Notes: generated by a model not told the origin, from the letters alone. Shown: positions 8,140-15,993, counted from the stretch's first letter. The stretch is DNA of 17,891 nt from Streptomyces sp. NRRL F-5123 (GCF_000721495.1 NZ_JOHY01000089.1:1-17891), one strand, 5' to 3'. Numbers and translations are program-made.

Positions 8140-8145
8140 TAACGT
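8140..8145 (+). promoter_or_regulatory. -10 element of a possible leaderless promoter
   Basis: TAACGT ends seven bases before ATG 8153, which would place the transcription start at the start codon. No Shine-Dalgarno sequence precedes this ATG, which fits. No clear -35 is visible. A weak stem (8102-8106 with 8118-8122) just upstream could end the preceding operon. Confidence 0.35.
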
Positions 8146-8152
8146 CGGGCGT

Positions 8153-8920
8153 ATGACGACACGCCAGACGATCACCGCGCAGACCGCCGACGCCACCGGG
8201 CACGCCGCCGTGCTGCGGGCCCTGCACCACGGGCGGGCGCAGGGGGATCCGCTGATCCTGCCCGGGCCGTGGGACGCCGCCTCCGCGCGGGTCTTCGCCG
8301 ACGCCGGGTTTCCGGCGCTGGCCACGCCGAGCGCCGGGATCGCGGCCTCGCTCGGGTACCCGGACGGCGAGGGCACCCCGGCCGCGGAGATGTTCGCGGC
8401 GGTCCGGCGGATCACCCGGGCCGTGGACGTGCCCGTGAGCGCCGACGTCGAGGCGGGGTACGGGCTCGGGCCCGAGGAGCTGGTGGAGCGGCTGCTGGAG
8501 GCGGGGGCCGCCGGGTGCAACCTGGAGGACAGCGACCCGGCGACGGGCACGCTCGTGGACGCCGGGAAGCAGGCCGAGCGCCTCGCCGCGGTGGTCGCGG
8601 CGGCGGGCGGCGCGCTCGTCGTCAACGCGCGCGTCGACACGTACCTGCGCGGCGAGCGCACCCCGCAGGCCGCGATCGAGCGCGCCCGGCAGTACGCCGC
8701 CGCGGGCGCCGACTGCGTCTACCCCATCATGGCGCCCGCCACCCACCTCGGGCCGATCGCCGAGGCGGTGGGGGTCCCCGTCAACGCGCTGTGCAAGCCG
8801 GGCACCCCGTCCCCCCGGGAGCTGGGCGCGCTGGGCGCCTCCCGGGTGACCTTCGGCGGCGGCCTCCAGGCCCAGGCGCTGGAGGCGGTACGGGAGATGG
8901 CCGCGGGCCTGGTGGGCTGA
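8153..8920 (+). CDS. PEP mutase / isocitrate lyase-family enzyme
   Basis: This is a 255-residue cytoplasmic TIM-barrel enzyme of the PEP mutase/isocitrate lyase superfamily. Family signatures are visible: 'LPGPWDAASARVFADAGFPA' (35-54), the metal-site segment 'DVEAGYG' (98-104, with Asp98 and Glu100), 'GCNLEDSDP' (121-129) and 'VNARVDTYL' (157-165). The lyase motif KKCGH of true isocitrate lyases is absent, and the length fits the mutase/small-lyase branch. That branch includes 2-methylisocitrate, oxaloacetate and dimethylmalate lyases and carboxyphosphonoenolpyruvate mutase. It makes or breaks a C-C or P-C bond next to a 2-oxo acid, but the substrate cannot be fixed here and no phosphonate-pathway genes are nearby. 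It probably has its own promoter and converges on the secreted-protein gene. Confidence 0.9.
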   Translation: MTTRQTITAQTADATGHAAVLRALHHGRAQGDPLILPGPWDAASARVFADAGFPALATPSAGIAASLGYPDGEGTPAAEMFAAVRRITRAVDVPVSADVEAGYGLGPEELVERLLEAGAAGCNLEDSDPATGTLVDAGKQAERLAAVVAAAGGALVVNARVDTYLRGERTPQAAIERARQYAAAGADCVYPIMAPATHLGPIAEAVGVPVNALCKPGTPSPRELGALGASRVTFGGGLQAQALEAVREMAAGLVG

Positions 8921-8929
8921 GCGTCTTCC

Positions 8930-8947
8930 CGGCCCGGGGCCGGGCCG
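8930..8947. terminator. Bidirectional hairpin between convergent genes
   Basis: CGGCCCGG and CCGGGCCG form a perfect 8-bp stem around GG, between the stop of the PEP mutase-family gene (8920) and the stop of the minus-strand secreted-protein gene (8948). It is symmetrical, so it could serve both transcripts. It lacks a T-tract, as is usual in this GC range. Confidence 0.6.
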
Positions 8948-9934
8948 TCAGCGCACGACGGCCTGGCTCTCCCGCACCACCACAGTGGTGGGCGCCTGCG
9001 ACTCCCCGTCGGGCAGCGGCGGGTTCGCCGCGGGCCCGTCCGGGTTCGCAGACGGCGTCCAGTGCACCTTCCACACCAGGGACGTGGTCAGGGTGTAGCC
9101 GCCGCCCGGGGACGCCTTGCGGTAGGTGATGTTGCAGGGCGCCCCGTGGGTGTTCAGCTTGTAGCCCCCGCCGGACTTCGCGAGCGTGTACGTGCAGCTC
9201 GCCGGCTGCGCGTCCCCGGTCGTCGACACCCGCAGCTCGGACGGCTCCGCGACGACCGTCGAGGCGACGTGGATGCCGAGTGCCGCGTTGTCCAGACTCG
9301 CCGTCACCGTCACCCGGTCCAGCGGCTCCGCGAACGCCACCTCCGTGGGCAGGTTGACCAACTGGTTCTTCGGGGTGGGCCGCACCGTCACCGCCGGGGG
9401 CGGAAGGACGGTGTTCGCGTACGCCAGCCCCGCGAGCGTTCTGGGATCGACGGGCGACACCTCGGGCGGCGGGGGCTTGCCGGGGGTGAACCAGGCGTAG
9501 GAACTCAGACTGGCGCACTCGTCGGCCCTGCTCAGGTCGGGGACCTTCAGCTCCCACCAGGCGCCCTTGTCGCCCTTGTGGAAGTCGTCCGCTCCGTAGT
9601 CCCTGGCCATACCCGCGTAGGCGTTCTCCGAGGACACGTAGTGGCTGTTGAGGTAGCTCTCGAACTCCTCAGGGGAGTACGCCGGTTCGTACCAGCACGC
9701 CGGAGGCCGCCACGCGGCACCTTGCGGCGGGGCCATGTGTGCGCCCGTGCCCTGGTAGCTGTACTTGTAGCTGACTTTCGACTCGATGGTGTTCGACGGG
9801 GTGGTGGAATCCTGCGCAGGGGGAGGCGTGGTGTCGCCCCAGGAGCCTTTGGCGCTGCTGGGCCAGGCCAGCGAGAGAAGGCATGTCTCCAGGACGGCGG
9901 CCGCGACGAGTATCCGGCGAAGGCGCGCGGTCAT
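8948..9934 (-). CDS. Secreted protein of unknown function
   Basis: The 328-residue product has a Sec signal peptide: Arg-rich start 'MTARLRRILVAAAV', hydrophobic core, and likely cleavage near residue 28 ('SSA|KG'). The mature part has a Trp/Tyr-rich N-terminal domain ('ACWYEPAYSPEEFESYLNS', 'GAWWELKVPD', 'SLSSYAWFTPGKPPP'), a Pro-rich hinge, and a beta-rich C-terminal domain with 'VRPTPKNQLVNLPTEVAF'. Its cysteines fall in spaced pairs (ACW/DECAS and SCTYT/PCNIT) and could form two disulfides. I do not recognise a named family. Similar Streptomyces proteins are annotated as hypothetical. The start ATG overlaps the stop of the upstream lipoprotein gene by four bases (ATGA), so the two are translationally coupled and probably act together in the envelope. 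Confidence 0.85.
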   Translation of the reverse strand: MTARLRRILVAAAVLETCLLSLAWPSSAKGSWGDTTPPPAQDSTTPSNTIESKVSYKYSYQGTGAHMAPPQGAAWRPPACWYEPAYSPEEFESYLNSHYVSSENAYAGMARDYGADDFHKGDKGAWWELKVPDLSRADECASLSSYAWFTPGKPPPPEVSPVDPRTLAGLAYANTVLPPPAVTVRPTPKNQLVNLPTEVAFAEPLDRVTVTASLDNAALGIHVASTVVAEPSELRVSTTGDAQPASCTYTLAKSGGGYKLNTHGAPCNITYRKASPGGGYTLTTSLVWKVHWTPSANPDGPAANPPLPDGESQAPTTVVVRESQAVVR

Positions 9935-10590
9935 CGCTCGCAGCTCTTCGCCCGGTCCTGCGACCGGTAGTCCGTCATCTGCCAGGTGCCGTCCGCCGCC
10001 TTCCTCATCCTCGCGGTGTGCAGGGTGAAGTCGTCGAGGCTCGGCGTGGTCGTGGCGACCTTCCCGGTCTTCGTGTCCTTGTCGTACGACTCACGCTCGC
10101 TCTGGCAGAAGGTGACACCCGCGGTCGTCGCGTCGGTGACGGTGACCTTGCGGTTGTAGAAGGCCGTCGTGCCGGTGACCGTCGTGTGGTGGCTCTTCCC
10201 CCAGTCGATCTTGACGGCCCAGTCCGCCGCGGCCTTTCCGGTCACGTACTTCTGGAACACCGGAATGGTGCTGTCCAGCTTGGCGATGGCGAGGAAGATC
10301 GCCTGCTGCCCGTACCCCTGGTCCCGCAGGATCGCGTCCTTCACGGCGTCCCCCGTCGTGTCCGGGTCCACGACGACCTTGACGTCCGGGGGGAAGTCGA
10401 ACGTGGGCCCGGCCGGCGCGGAGGTCGTCGGCGCCGCCGTCGTCGTGGACGCGCTCGGCGCCGGGGCCGGCGTGCCGGAGCCCTCCGCGCCGATCTTCTT
10501 GTCACCGCCCCCACCACCGCAGGCGGTGAGCAGGAGGGTCGCCGCGGCCAGGGTGCAGGCCGCGGTGGTGAGGGACGTTCGGCGTCGCAT
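9931..10590 (-). CDS. Lipoprotein of unknown function, coupled to the secreted protein
   Basis: The 219-residue product has a basic start (MRRRTSLTT), a hydrophobic core and a clear lipobox 'LLLTAC', with Cys24 as the lipidated residue. A Gly run and a Thr/Pro/Ser/Ala-rich linker (about 35-65) then lead to a globular domain (about 70-219). This contains 'LRDQGYGQQAIFLAIAKLD', 'VFQKYVTGKAAADWAVKIDW' and a C-terminal 'LHTARMRKAADGTWQMTDY'. The last segment resembles the end strand of NTF2/SnoaL-like folds, a weak inference. Two cysteines in the globular part could form a disulfide. ATG 10590 puts the signal peptide at the N-terminus, while a longer frame to 10707 would bury it. Four-base overlap with the secreted-protein gene indicates coupling. 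Confidence 0.86.
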   Translation of the reverse strand: MRRRTSLTTAACTLAAATLLLTACGGGGGDKKIGAEGSGTPAPAPSASTTTAAPTTSAPAGPTFDFPPDVKVVVDPDTTGDAVKDAILRDQGYGQQAIFLAIAKLDSTIPVFQKYVTGKAAADWAVKIDWGKSHHTTVTGTTAFYNRKVTVTDATTAGVTFCQSERESYDKDTKTGKVATTTPSLDDFTLHTARMRKAADGTWQMTDYRSQDRAKSCER

Positions 10591-10748
10591 CGTGTTGCCC
10601 TGTCTCCCGGGTGGACTGCGTGTGCTCGGGTCGGCGGGAGAAACGGGCTCGGCCGTCACCACGGCGACATCAGGGGCACCACGGTCTCCGCAGCCCCCGT
10701 GCAGCACCGCCGGTCACCGGCAGCCACACCTGCATCCCCCTGGGCCCT

Positions 10749-10778
10749 ACGCTAGCGGGCCGTCAGGTGCCCCGTCCA
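10749..10778 (-). promoter_or_regulatory. Candidate promoter for the lipoprotein/secreted-protein pair
   Basis: On the minus strand TGGACG (10778-10773) and TAGCGT (10754-10749) are 18 bases apart, close to a vegetative Streptomyces promoter. Transcription would start near 10742, leaving a leader of about 150 bases before ATG 10590. The leader holds a small GCCGG-TCA-CCGGC stem near 10709-10721. The molybdopterin-subunit gene ends just upstream at 10804, so readthrough from that operon is also possible. Confidence 0.4.
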
Positions 10779-10803
10779 CGAAACCCCGGTGGCGGGTGTG
10801 CGG

Positions 10804-13122
10804 TCATGCCGTGGTCGGGGGCTTGACGACGGCCGCCTGCGGGCGGATCGGGAGGCGGGAGACGGGGCGGCCCGTCGCCGCGCGGACGGCCGCGGCGACC
10901 GCGGCGGGCGCGGTCACGACGGGCACCGCGCTGACCGCCTTCGCGCCGAAGGGCGCGACGACGTCCCGCTCCTCCACCAGCTTGACGATGCGCACGTCCG
11001 GCGCGTCGAGGGCGGTCGGGAGGGCGTAGCCGGTGAGCGAGGGGCGCTTGACGACCCCGCGGGGAGCGCGCAGGTCCTCCATGAGCGCCAGGCCCATGCC
11101 CTGCGTGACACCCGCCTCGATACGGGCGGCGAGCTGGCGCGGGTTGAGGATCCGGCCGACGTCCTGGGCGACGGCGAACTCCACGACACGCACCGCGCCC
11201 AGTTCGATGTCGACGTCGACGACCGCGCGGATCGCGCAGAAGGTGAGGCCGACGAAGGCGTCGCCCTGGCCGTTGTCGTCGAGCCGGTCGGTGGGGTGCG
11301 GGCGGCACTGCGCGGTGGCCCACAACTCCTTGCCGTCGAGCGTCTCGGCGACGGTCGTGGAGAGTACCCCGTCGTACGAGGTGATCTTGCCGTCGGCGAT
11401 GGTGAGCAGCTCCACCGACATGCCGAACTTCGCGGCGAGCGGCTGCAGCAGCTGGGTGCGGACCATCTTCGCGGCGCGCTCCACGGCCCCGCCGGACACC
11501 CAGGTGTGGCGGCCGCGGGCGGCGGGCCCGGCGGGCGGCTGGTCGGTGTCGGCGGGCAGCACGCGCACGTCGTCGACGCCGAGCACCTCCTGCACGATCT
11601 GCCGGGCCAGCGTGGCGAAGCCCTGGCCGGTGTCGACGGCGGCGCAGATGACGGTGGCGCGGCCGTCGTGCACGCGCACCGTCGCGGTGGACACCTCGTC
11701 GGTGCCCTCGGCGCCGAGGACGTGGACCATGCCGAGCGCGTAGCCGACGCCGCGGCGCACCGCGCCGGGTTCGCCCGCGCCCGCGGTGCCGCCGGGCAGC
11801 AGCCACTGCGACTCGTCGTCGCCGTCGGGCAGCGGCGGCAGGTCGGCGTCGCGGACGGCCTTGAGCAGGTCGCCGACGGGTGCGGGGCAGGTGACGGTCT
11901 GGCCGGTGGGCAGCAGGTCGCCGGTGGCCATGACGTTGCGCATCCGGATCTCGGCGGGCTCCAGGCCGAGTTTCGCGGCGAGCTTGTCCATCTGGCCCTC
12001 GTAGGCCGTGCAGACCTGCAGCGCGCCCTCGCCCCGGACGTGGCCGGAGGGCGGGTTGTTGGTGCGCACCGCCCAGCCCTCGACGAAGACGTGCGGGACG
12101 ACGTAGGGCCCGGCGGCGAAGGCGACGGCGGCGGCGAGCGCGTCCGAGGACGCGTCGGCGTAGGCCCCCGCGTCCAGCAGGATCTGCGCCTCGACCTTGA
12201 CCAGGCGGCCCTCGGAGTCGGCGTGGTGGCGGTAGCGCAGCAGCGTGGGGTGCCGGTGGGCGTGGCCGAGGAAGGACTCCTCGCGGGTCGCGACGAACTT
12301 GACCGGGCAGCCGGTCCTCAGCGCCAGCAGGCCCAGCGGCAGCTGGACGCCCGCATCCTCCCGGTCGCCCATCGCGCCGGGCACGCCGGTGACGACGACC
12401 TTGACGTGGTCGGCCTCCAGCCCGAAGCAGGCGGCGGCGATGTCGCGGTCGGCGTGCGGGTCGGTGGAGGCGACGTACAGCTCCACGCCGCCGTCCGGGC
12501 GCGGCACGGCCAGGCCGGCCTCGGCGCCGATCGGCGCGGGGTCCTGGCGGCCGACCCGGTAGAGGCCCTCGACGATGACCTCGCCGACGGCCTCCGGGTC
12601 GCCGAAGCGCAGCGGGATGTGCCGGATCAGGTTGCCGTCGGGGTGCAGCGGCTCGGCGGCGAAGGCCTTCTCCGGGTCGGTGACCGGCTCCAGCACCTCG
12701 TACTCGACGAGGATCGCGGCCGCGGCGAGCCGCGCGGTGTCGGGGTGGTCGGCGGCGACGGCGGCGATCGGCTCGCCGTGGTGCCGGACCATGTCGGTGG
12801 CGAAGACGGGCCGGTCGGCGACCCGGCGACCGTGCATGGCGTCGCCGGGGACGTCCTCGTGCGTGAGGACGGCGCGCACGCCGGGCATCGCGGCGGCCTC
12901 GGCGGTGTCGATGCGGACGATCCGCGCGTGCGGGTGCGGCGAGCGCAGCACCGCGGCCCACAGCAGCCCCTCGGCCCACAGGTCGGCGGCGTAGGGGTAG
13001 GTGCCCTGCGTCTTGGCCGCCGCGTCGGTGGACGTCAGCGAGGTGCCGATGCCGTGCGGGCTGCCGCCCGCGGGTGCCACCGCCGTCTCCGCGGCCGGGC
13101 CCGAGCCGTCGATGACGCTCAT
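10804..13122 (-). CDS. Xanthine dehydrogenase-family molybdopterin-binding subunit with altered active site
   Basis: The 772-residue product has the complete large-subunit layout: an alpha/beta hammerhead domain (about 35-150, 'LWAAVLRSPHPHARIVRIDT') and the two-part molybdopterin domain. Known members hydroxylate purines, aldehydes or N-heterocycles at a Mo centre. Several normally invariant motifs differ. The cofactor loop GGFGGKE reads GAMGDRE (249-255). RGFG reads RGEG (R363-E365). The C-terminal GEPP motif with the catalytic Glu reads 'KAVSAVPV' with Ser731-Ala732. The fold and the molybdopterin-side 'VDTGQGFATLARQIVQE' region are kept. It may be a variant enzyme or one with weak classical activity. 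ATG 13122 follows an excellent GGGAGGT site. It is the last gene of a three-subunit operon, 76 bases after the 2Fe-2S gene. Confidence 0.9.
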   Translation of the reverse strand: MSVIDGSGPAAETAVAPAGGSPHGIGTSLTSTDAAAKTQGTYPYAADLWAEGLLWAAVLRSPHPHARIVRIDTAEAAAMPGVRAVLTHEDVPGDAMHGRRVADRPVFATDMVRHHGEPIAAVAADHPDTARLAAAAILVEYEVLEPVTDPEKAFAAEPLHPDGNLIRHIPLRFGDPEAVGEVIVEGLYRVGRQDPAPIGAEAGLAVPRPDGGVELYVASTDPHADRDIAAACFGLEADHVKVVVTGVPGAMGDREDAGVQLPLGLLALRTGCPVKFVATREESFLGHAHRHPTLLRYRHHADSEGRLVKVEAQILLDAGAYADASSDALAAAVAFAAGPYVVPHVFVEGWAVRTNNPPSGHVRGEGALQVCTAYEGQMDKLAAKLGLEPAEIRMRNVMATGDLLPTGQTVTCPAPVGDLLKAVRDADLPPLPDGDDESQWLLPGGTAGAGEPGAVRRGVGYALGMVHVLGAEGTDEVSTATVRVHDGRATVICAAVDTGQGFATLARQIVQEVLGVDDVRVLPADTDQPPAGPAARGRHTWVSGGAVERAAKMVRTQLLQPLAAKFGMSVELLTIADGKITSYDGVLSTTVAETLDGKELWATAQCRPHPTDRLDDNGQGDAFVGLTFCAIRAVVDVDIELGAVRVVEFAVAQDVGRILNPRQLAARIEAGVTQGMGLALMEDLRAPRGVVKRPSLTGYALPTALDAPDVRIVKLVEERDVVAPFGAKAVSAVPVVTAPAAVAAAVRAATGRPVSRLPIRPQAAVVKPPTTA

Positions 13123-13198
13123 CGCGCACCTCCCGTCGTGTGCGGTGCCGTACGGGGGCGTACGGGTGCGGCGTGGGGGGCGGGGAGGCGGCGCGCGG

Positions 13199-14836
13199 TC
13201 ATACGGCGGTCTCCGGGGATGCGGGTCCGGGCTGGGCGGGGATACGGGCGGCGGGCGGGGGTTCGTCCGCCTCCTGGACGGTACGGCCGTCCCGGGTGGC
13301 GACAACCTGGCGTACGGCGTCCACCACGCCGCGGTAGCCCGAGCACCGGCACAGGTTGCCGGAGAGGGCCTGCCGGGTCTCCAGGTCGTTGGGGCGGTGG
13401 TTGCCCTCCAGCAGGTCGTGCATCGTCATGGCCATGCCGGGGATGCAGAAGCCGCACTGGACGGCCCCGCAGTCGGCGAGCGCCTGCTGGATGTCGCAGG
13501 GGCGGCCGTCCGTGGACAGGCCCTCCACCGTGCGTACTTCGGAGCCCGCCGCGGTCGCTGCGGGCACCAGGCAGGAGGCCACGAGCCGCCCGTCGACCTG
13601 CACCGAGCAGGCACCGCACTCGCCCTGCTCGCAGCCGTCCTTCGCGCCCGCCAGGCCCAGCCGCTCGCGCAGCACGTACAGCAGCGACTCGCCGAGCCAC
13701 GCGTCGGTGACCGGGCGCTCGGCGCCGTTGACCCGCAGGACGTAGGAGGCGACCGGGTGCTCGCTGCGGGTCGGCTCGGGGGCCTCCTCCGCGGGCTCCG
13801 GCCCGTCCCCGGCGCCGGCCACGGCCTCGGCGCCGTCCGGGGGCAGCGGTACGGGGCCGGCCTCGCCGTCGTCCTGCTCCGTCGCGGCCTCGGCCTCCGG
13901 CAGCGGCTGCGGCGCGGCCCCGGCGACGTACTCGCGCCCGTCGGCCCCGCCCTCACCGGCGCCGTCCGGCCCGGCCTCCTGCGCGGCGGCCCCGGCGGCG
14001 GCCTCCTCGGGCGTGCCCCCGGCGTCCCCCGCGGGGAAGCCCGCGGCCTCACCCGGCGCGTACCCGTCGGCCCCGTCCGGCGCGGGCCGCGGCTCCTCCG
14101 GCGGGTAGCCGGCGGCCTCTCCCCTGCCGTACGCGTCGGCGTCCTCCGCCGCGTACCCGGCGGGGGCTTCCCGCCCGTACCCGGCGGCCTCCTGCGGGGC
14201 GTGCCCCGGACCCGGCTCCTCCGGCGTGTAAGGCGCGGCGTAATCCCCGGGGTAGCCCGGCTCCGCGGAGCCCTCGGCCCCGGGCAGCGCGTCCGGCACC
14301 TCGTCGACCGCCGACGGCCACGCGGCCTCGGCGGGCGGCTGCCAGGGCGCGGCGGCCGGCGCGCCGAAGGCGGACCATCCGGTGTCGGCGGCGTTCCCGG
14401 CCGGGTCCCGCGGCGGCGCGGCCCAGCCGGCGGTCTCCCCGGCGGCGGCCTCGGCCTCGGCGCGGGCCTGCGCCTGCGCGGCCTGCGCGGCGGCGGCGCC
14501 CTGCCCGAACATCCCGGCGGGGAAGGACTGTGTGGTGGGCGCGGCGGGCGAGGGCGCCTGGTCCCAGGGCGAGACGAAGGCGCCCACGGAGTATTCGCCG
14601 GAGTCGCCCTCGGGCTCGTCCCGTATCACCGGGATCGTCCAGCTGGTGGCCGGGTCCTGCTCGCCCACGGGGCCGTGCGCGCCCAGCGGGTCCTCGCCGG
14701 GGCGCGGCTCGGGCGGCAGCTGCGCGGCGAAGGAGACGTGCATCGTCTGGTCGGGGTCGTAGTCCCCGCCGCCCGGAACGGGCTGCCAGGCCCCGGAGTT
14801 GCCGGCGCCGCCCGGCGTCTGCGGCTGGTCGGTCAT
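13199..14836 (-). CDS. 2Fe-2S subunit with a long low-complexity N-terminal extension
   Basis: The product is 545 residues, against about 150-200 for usual 2Fe-2S subunits of this family. The functional domain is at the C-terminus (about 360-515). It has a plant-ferredoxin-type cluster bound by C402, C407, C410 and C422 ('CEQGECGACSVQVDG'), and the all-helical second-cluster domain with C461, C464, C496 and C498 ('CGFCIPG' and 'GNLCRCSGY'). It carries electrons from the Mo site to the FAD. Residues 1-360 are rich in Ala, Gly, Pro and Glu with imperfect repeats such as 'EAAGYGREAPAGYAAEDADA' and are probably disordered and acidic. The frame stays open with normal codon use, so it is one real protein. 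ATG 14836 follows GGGAGGG by seven bases and overlaps the FAD-subunit stop by four bases. Confidence 0.92.
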   Translation of the reverse strand: MTDQPQTPGGAGNSGAWQPVPGGGDYDPDQTMHVSFAAQLPPEPRPGEDPLGAHGPVGEQDPATSWTIPVIRDEPEGDSGEYSVGAFVSPWDQAPSPAAPTTQSFPAGMFGQGAAAAQAAQAQARAEAEAAAGETAGWAAPPRDPAGNAADTGWSAFGAPAAAPWQPPAEAAWPSAVDEVPDALPGAEGSAEPGYPGDYAAPYTPEEPGPGHAPQEAAGYGREAPAGYAAEDADAYGRGEAAGYPPEEPRPAPDGADGYAPGEAAGFPAGDAGGTPEEAAAGAAAQEAGPDGAGEGGADGREYVAGAAPQPLPEAEAATEQDDGEAGPVPLPPDGAEAVAGAGDGPEPAEEAPEPTRSEHPVASYVLRVNGAERPVTDAWLGESLLYVLRERLGLAGAKDGCEQGECGACSVQVDGRLVASCLVPAATAAGSEVRTVEGLSTDGRPCDIQQALADCGAVQCGFCIPGMAMTMHDLLEGNHRPNDLETRQALSGNLCRCSGYRGVVDAVRQVVATRDGRTVQEADEPPPAARIPAQPGPASPETAV

Positions 14837-15705
14837 GCCAGGGCCCTCCCGAGCGCTCGGCGGGACAGTGCGGCCACGGTACGGCGCAGCTGGACGGCCG
14901 CCGGCGGCAGGTCCACGTCCGGCTGGTCGGGGATGCACGCGGCGGCCACGTACTCCCCGAAGGCGGTGCAGGCCTCGGGCGCGAGGCTGCGCTCGCCGTC
15001 CCAGTCGATGAGCCCGGCCACCCACTGCTCGGCCTCCAGCGGGCGCAGCGGCACCTGCGCGACCGCGCCGACCGCGCAGCGCACCTGGCGTCTGGCCGGG
15101 TCGACGACGAGCGCCACCGACGCGACGGCCCGGCCGGGGCCGGTGCGGCCGGTGGCCTTCAGGAAGGTCTGCGGGGCGTGCAGCAGCGGGATGCGCACGA
15201 AGGCGACCAACTCGCCGGGGCGCAGCGGGTCCATGCCGGTCAGCAGATGACTGACCGGGATCTCCCGGTCCGACTCCGGCCCGGCCAGGACGACGCTCGC
15301 CTCCAGCGCCGCCAGCACCGGCAGCGCGTCGCCGGTCGGCGCGGCCGAGACGATGTTGCCGCCGAGCGTGCCGGCGTTGCGGATCTGCGGCGGTCCCGCG
15401 GACCGCGCGGCGGCGGCGAGCGCGGGGATGAGCGCGGCGAAGTCGGGGCGGCCCATGCGCGCGTGGGTCAGGCCAGCGCCCAGCAGCGCGGCCCCGTCGG
15501 CGTACTGCCAGCCGCGGATCTCGGCGATCCGGCCGAGGCCGACGAGTGCCGCCGGGCGCAGCAGCCCGGAATTCACCGCCGCCATCAGGTCGGTGCCGCC
15601 CGCGACCGGCACGGCGGTGGGCATGGCGGCGAGCGCCGCCACCGCCTCGTCGAGTGAGGACGGCAGCGTGACGATCTCCGCCGCCTGCTGTGCATACGCG
15701 CTCAC
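14833..15705 (-). CDS. FAD-binding subunit, xanthine dehydrogenase family
   Basis: The product is 290 residues, the normal length for the medium subunit (CoxM/XdhB type). It accepts electrons from the 2Fe-2S subunit and passes them to NAD+ or another acceptor through FAD. Both FAD motifs are present: 'PVAGGTDLMAAVNSG' (33-47) and 'IRNAGTLGGNIVSAAPTGD' (108-126). These are followed by the CO dehydrogenase flavoprotein C-terminal domain ('GRTGPGRAVASVALVVD'). The start is GTG 15705, seven bases after AAGGGG. Longer frames upstream have no domain content. It is the first gene of the operon and overlaps the 2Fe-2S gene by four bases (ATGA), so the two are coupled. No purine-catabolism, CO dehydrogenase maturation or Mo-cofactor gene is adjacent in the window, so the substrate stays open. 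Confidence 0.93.
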   Translation of the reverse strand: MSAYAQQAAEIVTLPSSLDEAVAALAAMPTAVPVAGGTDLMAAVNSGLLRPAALVGLGRIAEIRGWQYADGAALLGAGLTHARMGRPDFAALIPALAAAARSAGPPQIRNAGTLGGNIVSAAPTGDALPVLAALEASVVLAGPESDREIPVSHLLTGMDPLRPGELVAFVRIPLLHAPQTFLKATGRTGPGRAVASVALVVDPARRQVRCAVGAVAQVPLRPLEAEQWVAGLIDWDGERSLAPEACTAFGEYVAAACIPDQPDVDLPPAAVQLRRTVAALSRRALGRALA

Positions 15706-15748
15706 GCAGCTGCCCCTTCCCGGCCTTCCTCGGTCACGCGGTAGCCGT

Positions 15749-15779
15749 ACCGTACGTGCTGACAGCCCGGACGTGGCAA
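15749..15779 (-). promoter_or_regulatory. Candidate promoter of the xanthine dehydrogenase-family operon
   Basis: On the minus strand TTGCCA (15779-15774) and TACGGT (15754-15749) are 19 bases apart, which would place the transcription start near 15742 and a leader of about 37 bases before GTG 15705. A CGTACGGTACGG word around the -10 is partly palindromic and could bind a regulator. The rest of the 288-base gap (15706-15993) has only a doubtful 60-codon frame and a weak hairpin. Confidence 0.3.
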
Positions 15780-15925
15780 CTCTGGCACATCTTCCCCAGG
15801 GGCCGTCGCGCAGGTCCACGACGTACCGATCCGTCCGCCACGCCGGTGATCGTACGTCTCCCGGGGAAATCGGCACAGTGCCATGTTTGGCGTCCTTCGA
15901 GGTGGTGCGCCGGATTACGCGTCCA

Positions 15926-15955
15926 CCGTGCCAGGTCCCGCCGCACGGGGCACGG
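15926..15955 (-). terminator. Possible terminator after the GH20 gene
   Basis: CCGTGCC (15926-15932) and GGCACGG (15949-15955) form a 7-bp perfect stem with a 16-base loop, about 40 bases past the GH20 stop on the minus strand. There is no T-tract, and the long loop makes it only a moderate candidate. Confidence 0.3.
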
Positions 15956-15993
15956 AAGTTCGCGGATTTCCCACCGGCCGCCGGACACCCGGG

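Noticed and set aside
4359..8147. The idea of an integrated element bounded by tRNA-Cys.
   Set aside because: No integrase, excisionase or duplicated tRNA 3' end is present in the window, so it is kept only as a question for comparison and not called as a mobile element.
10591..10707. N-terminal extension of the lipoprotein frame up to 10707.
   Set aside because: It would place 39 non-conserved residues before a clear signal peptide and lipobox. ATG 10590 is the sensible start.
13143..13165. CGTACG-GGGG-CGTACG inverted repeat in the 76-base gap before the molybdopterin-subunit gene.
   Set aside because: CGTACG is itself palindromic and common in this genome type. The gap lies inside an evident operon with a strong ribosome site, so a terminator or promoter call is not supported.
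10789..13710. A 973-codon plus-strand frame opposite the molybdopterin and 2Fe-2S subunit genes.
   Set aside because: It is antisense to genes with strong family signatures. The translation is low-complexity Gly/Arg/Asp with no conserved motif.
15702..15884. A 60-codon minus-strand frame with an AAGGA ribosome site that overlaps the FAD-subunit start by four bases.
   Set aside because: About a third of its codons end in A or T, far above the neighbouring genes. A candidate promoter for the operon lies inside it, and it has no recognisable domain. It could at most be a short leader peptide.
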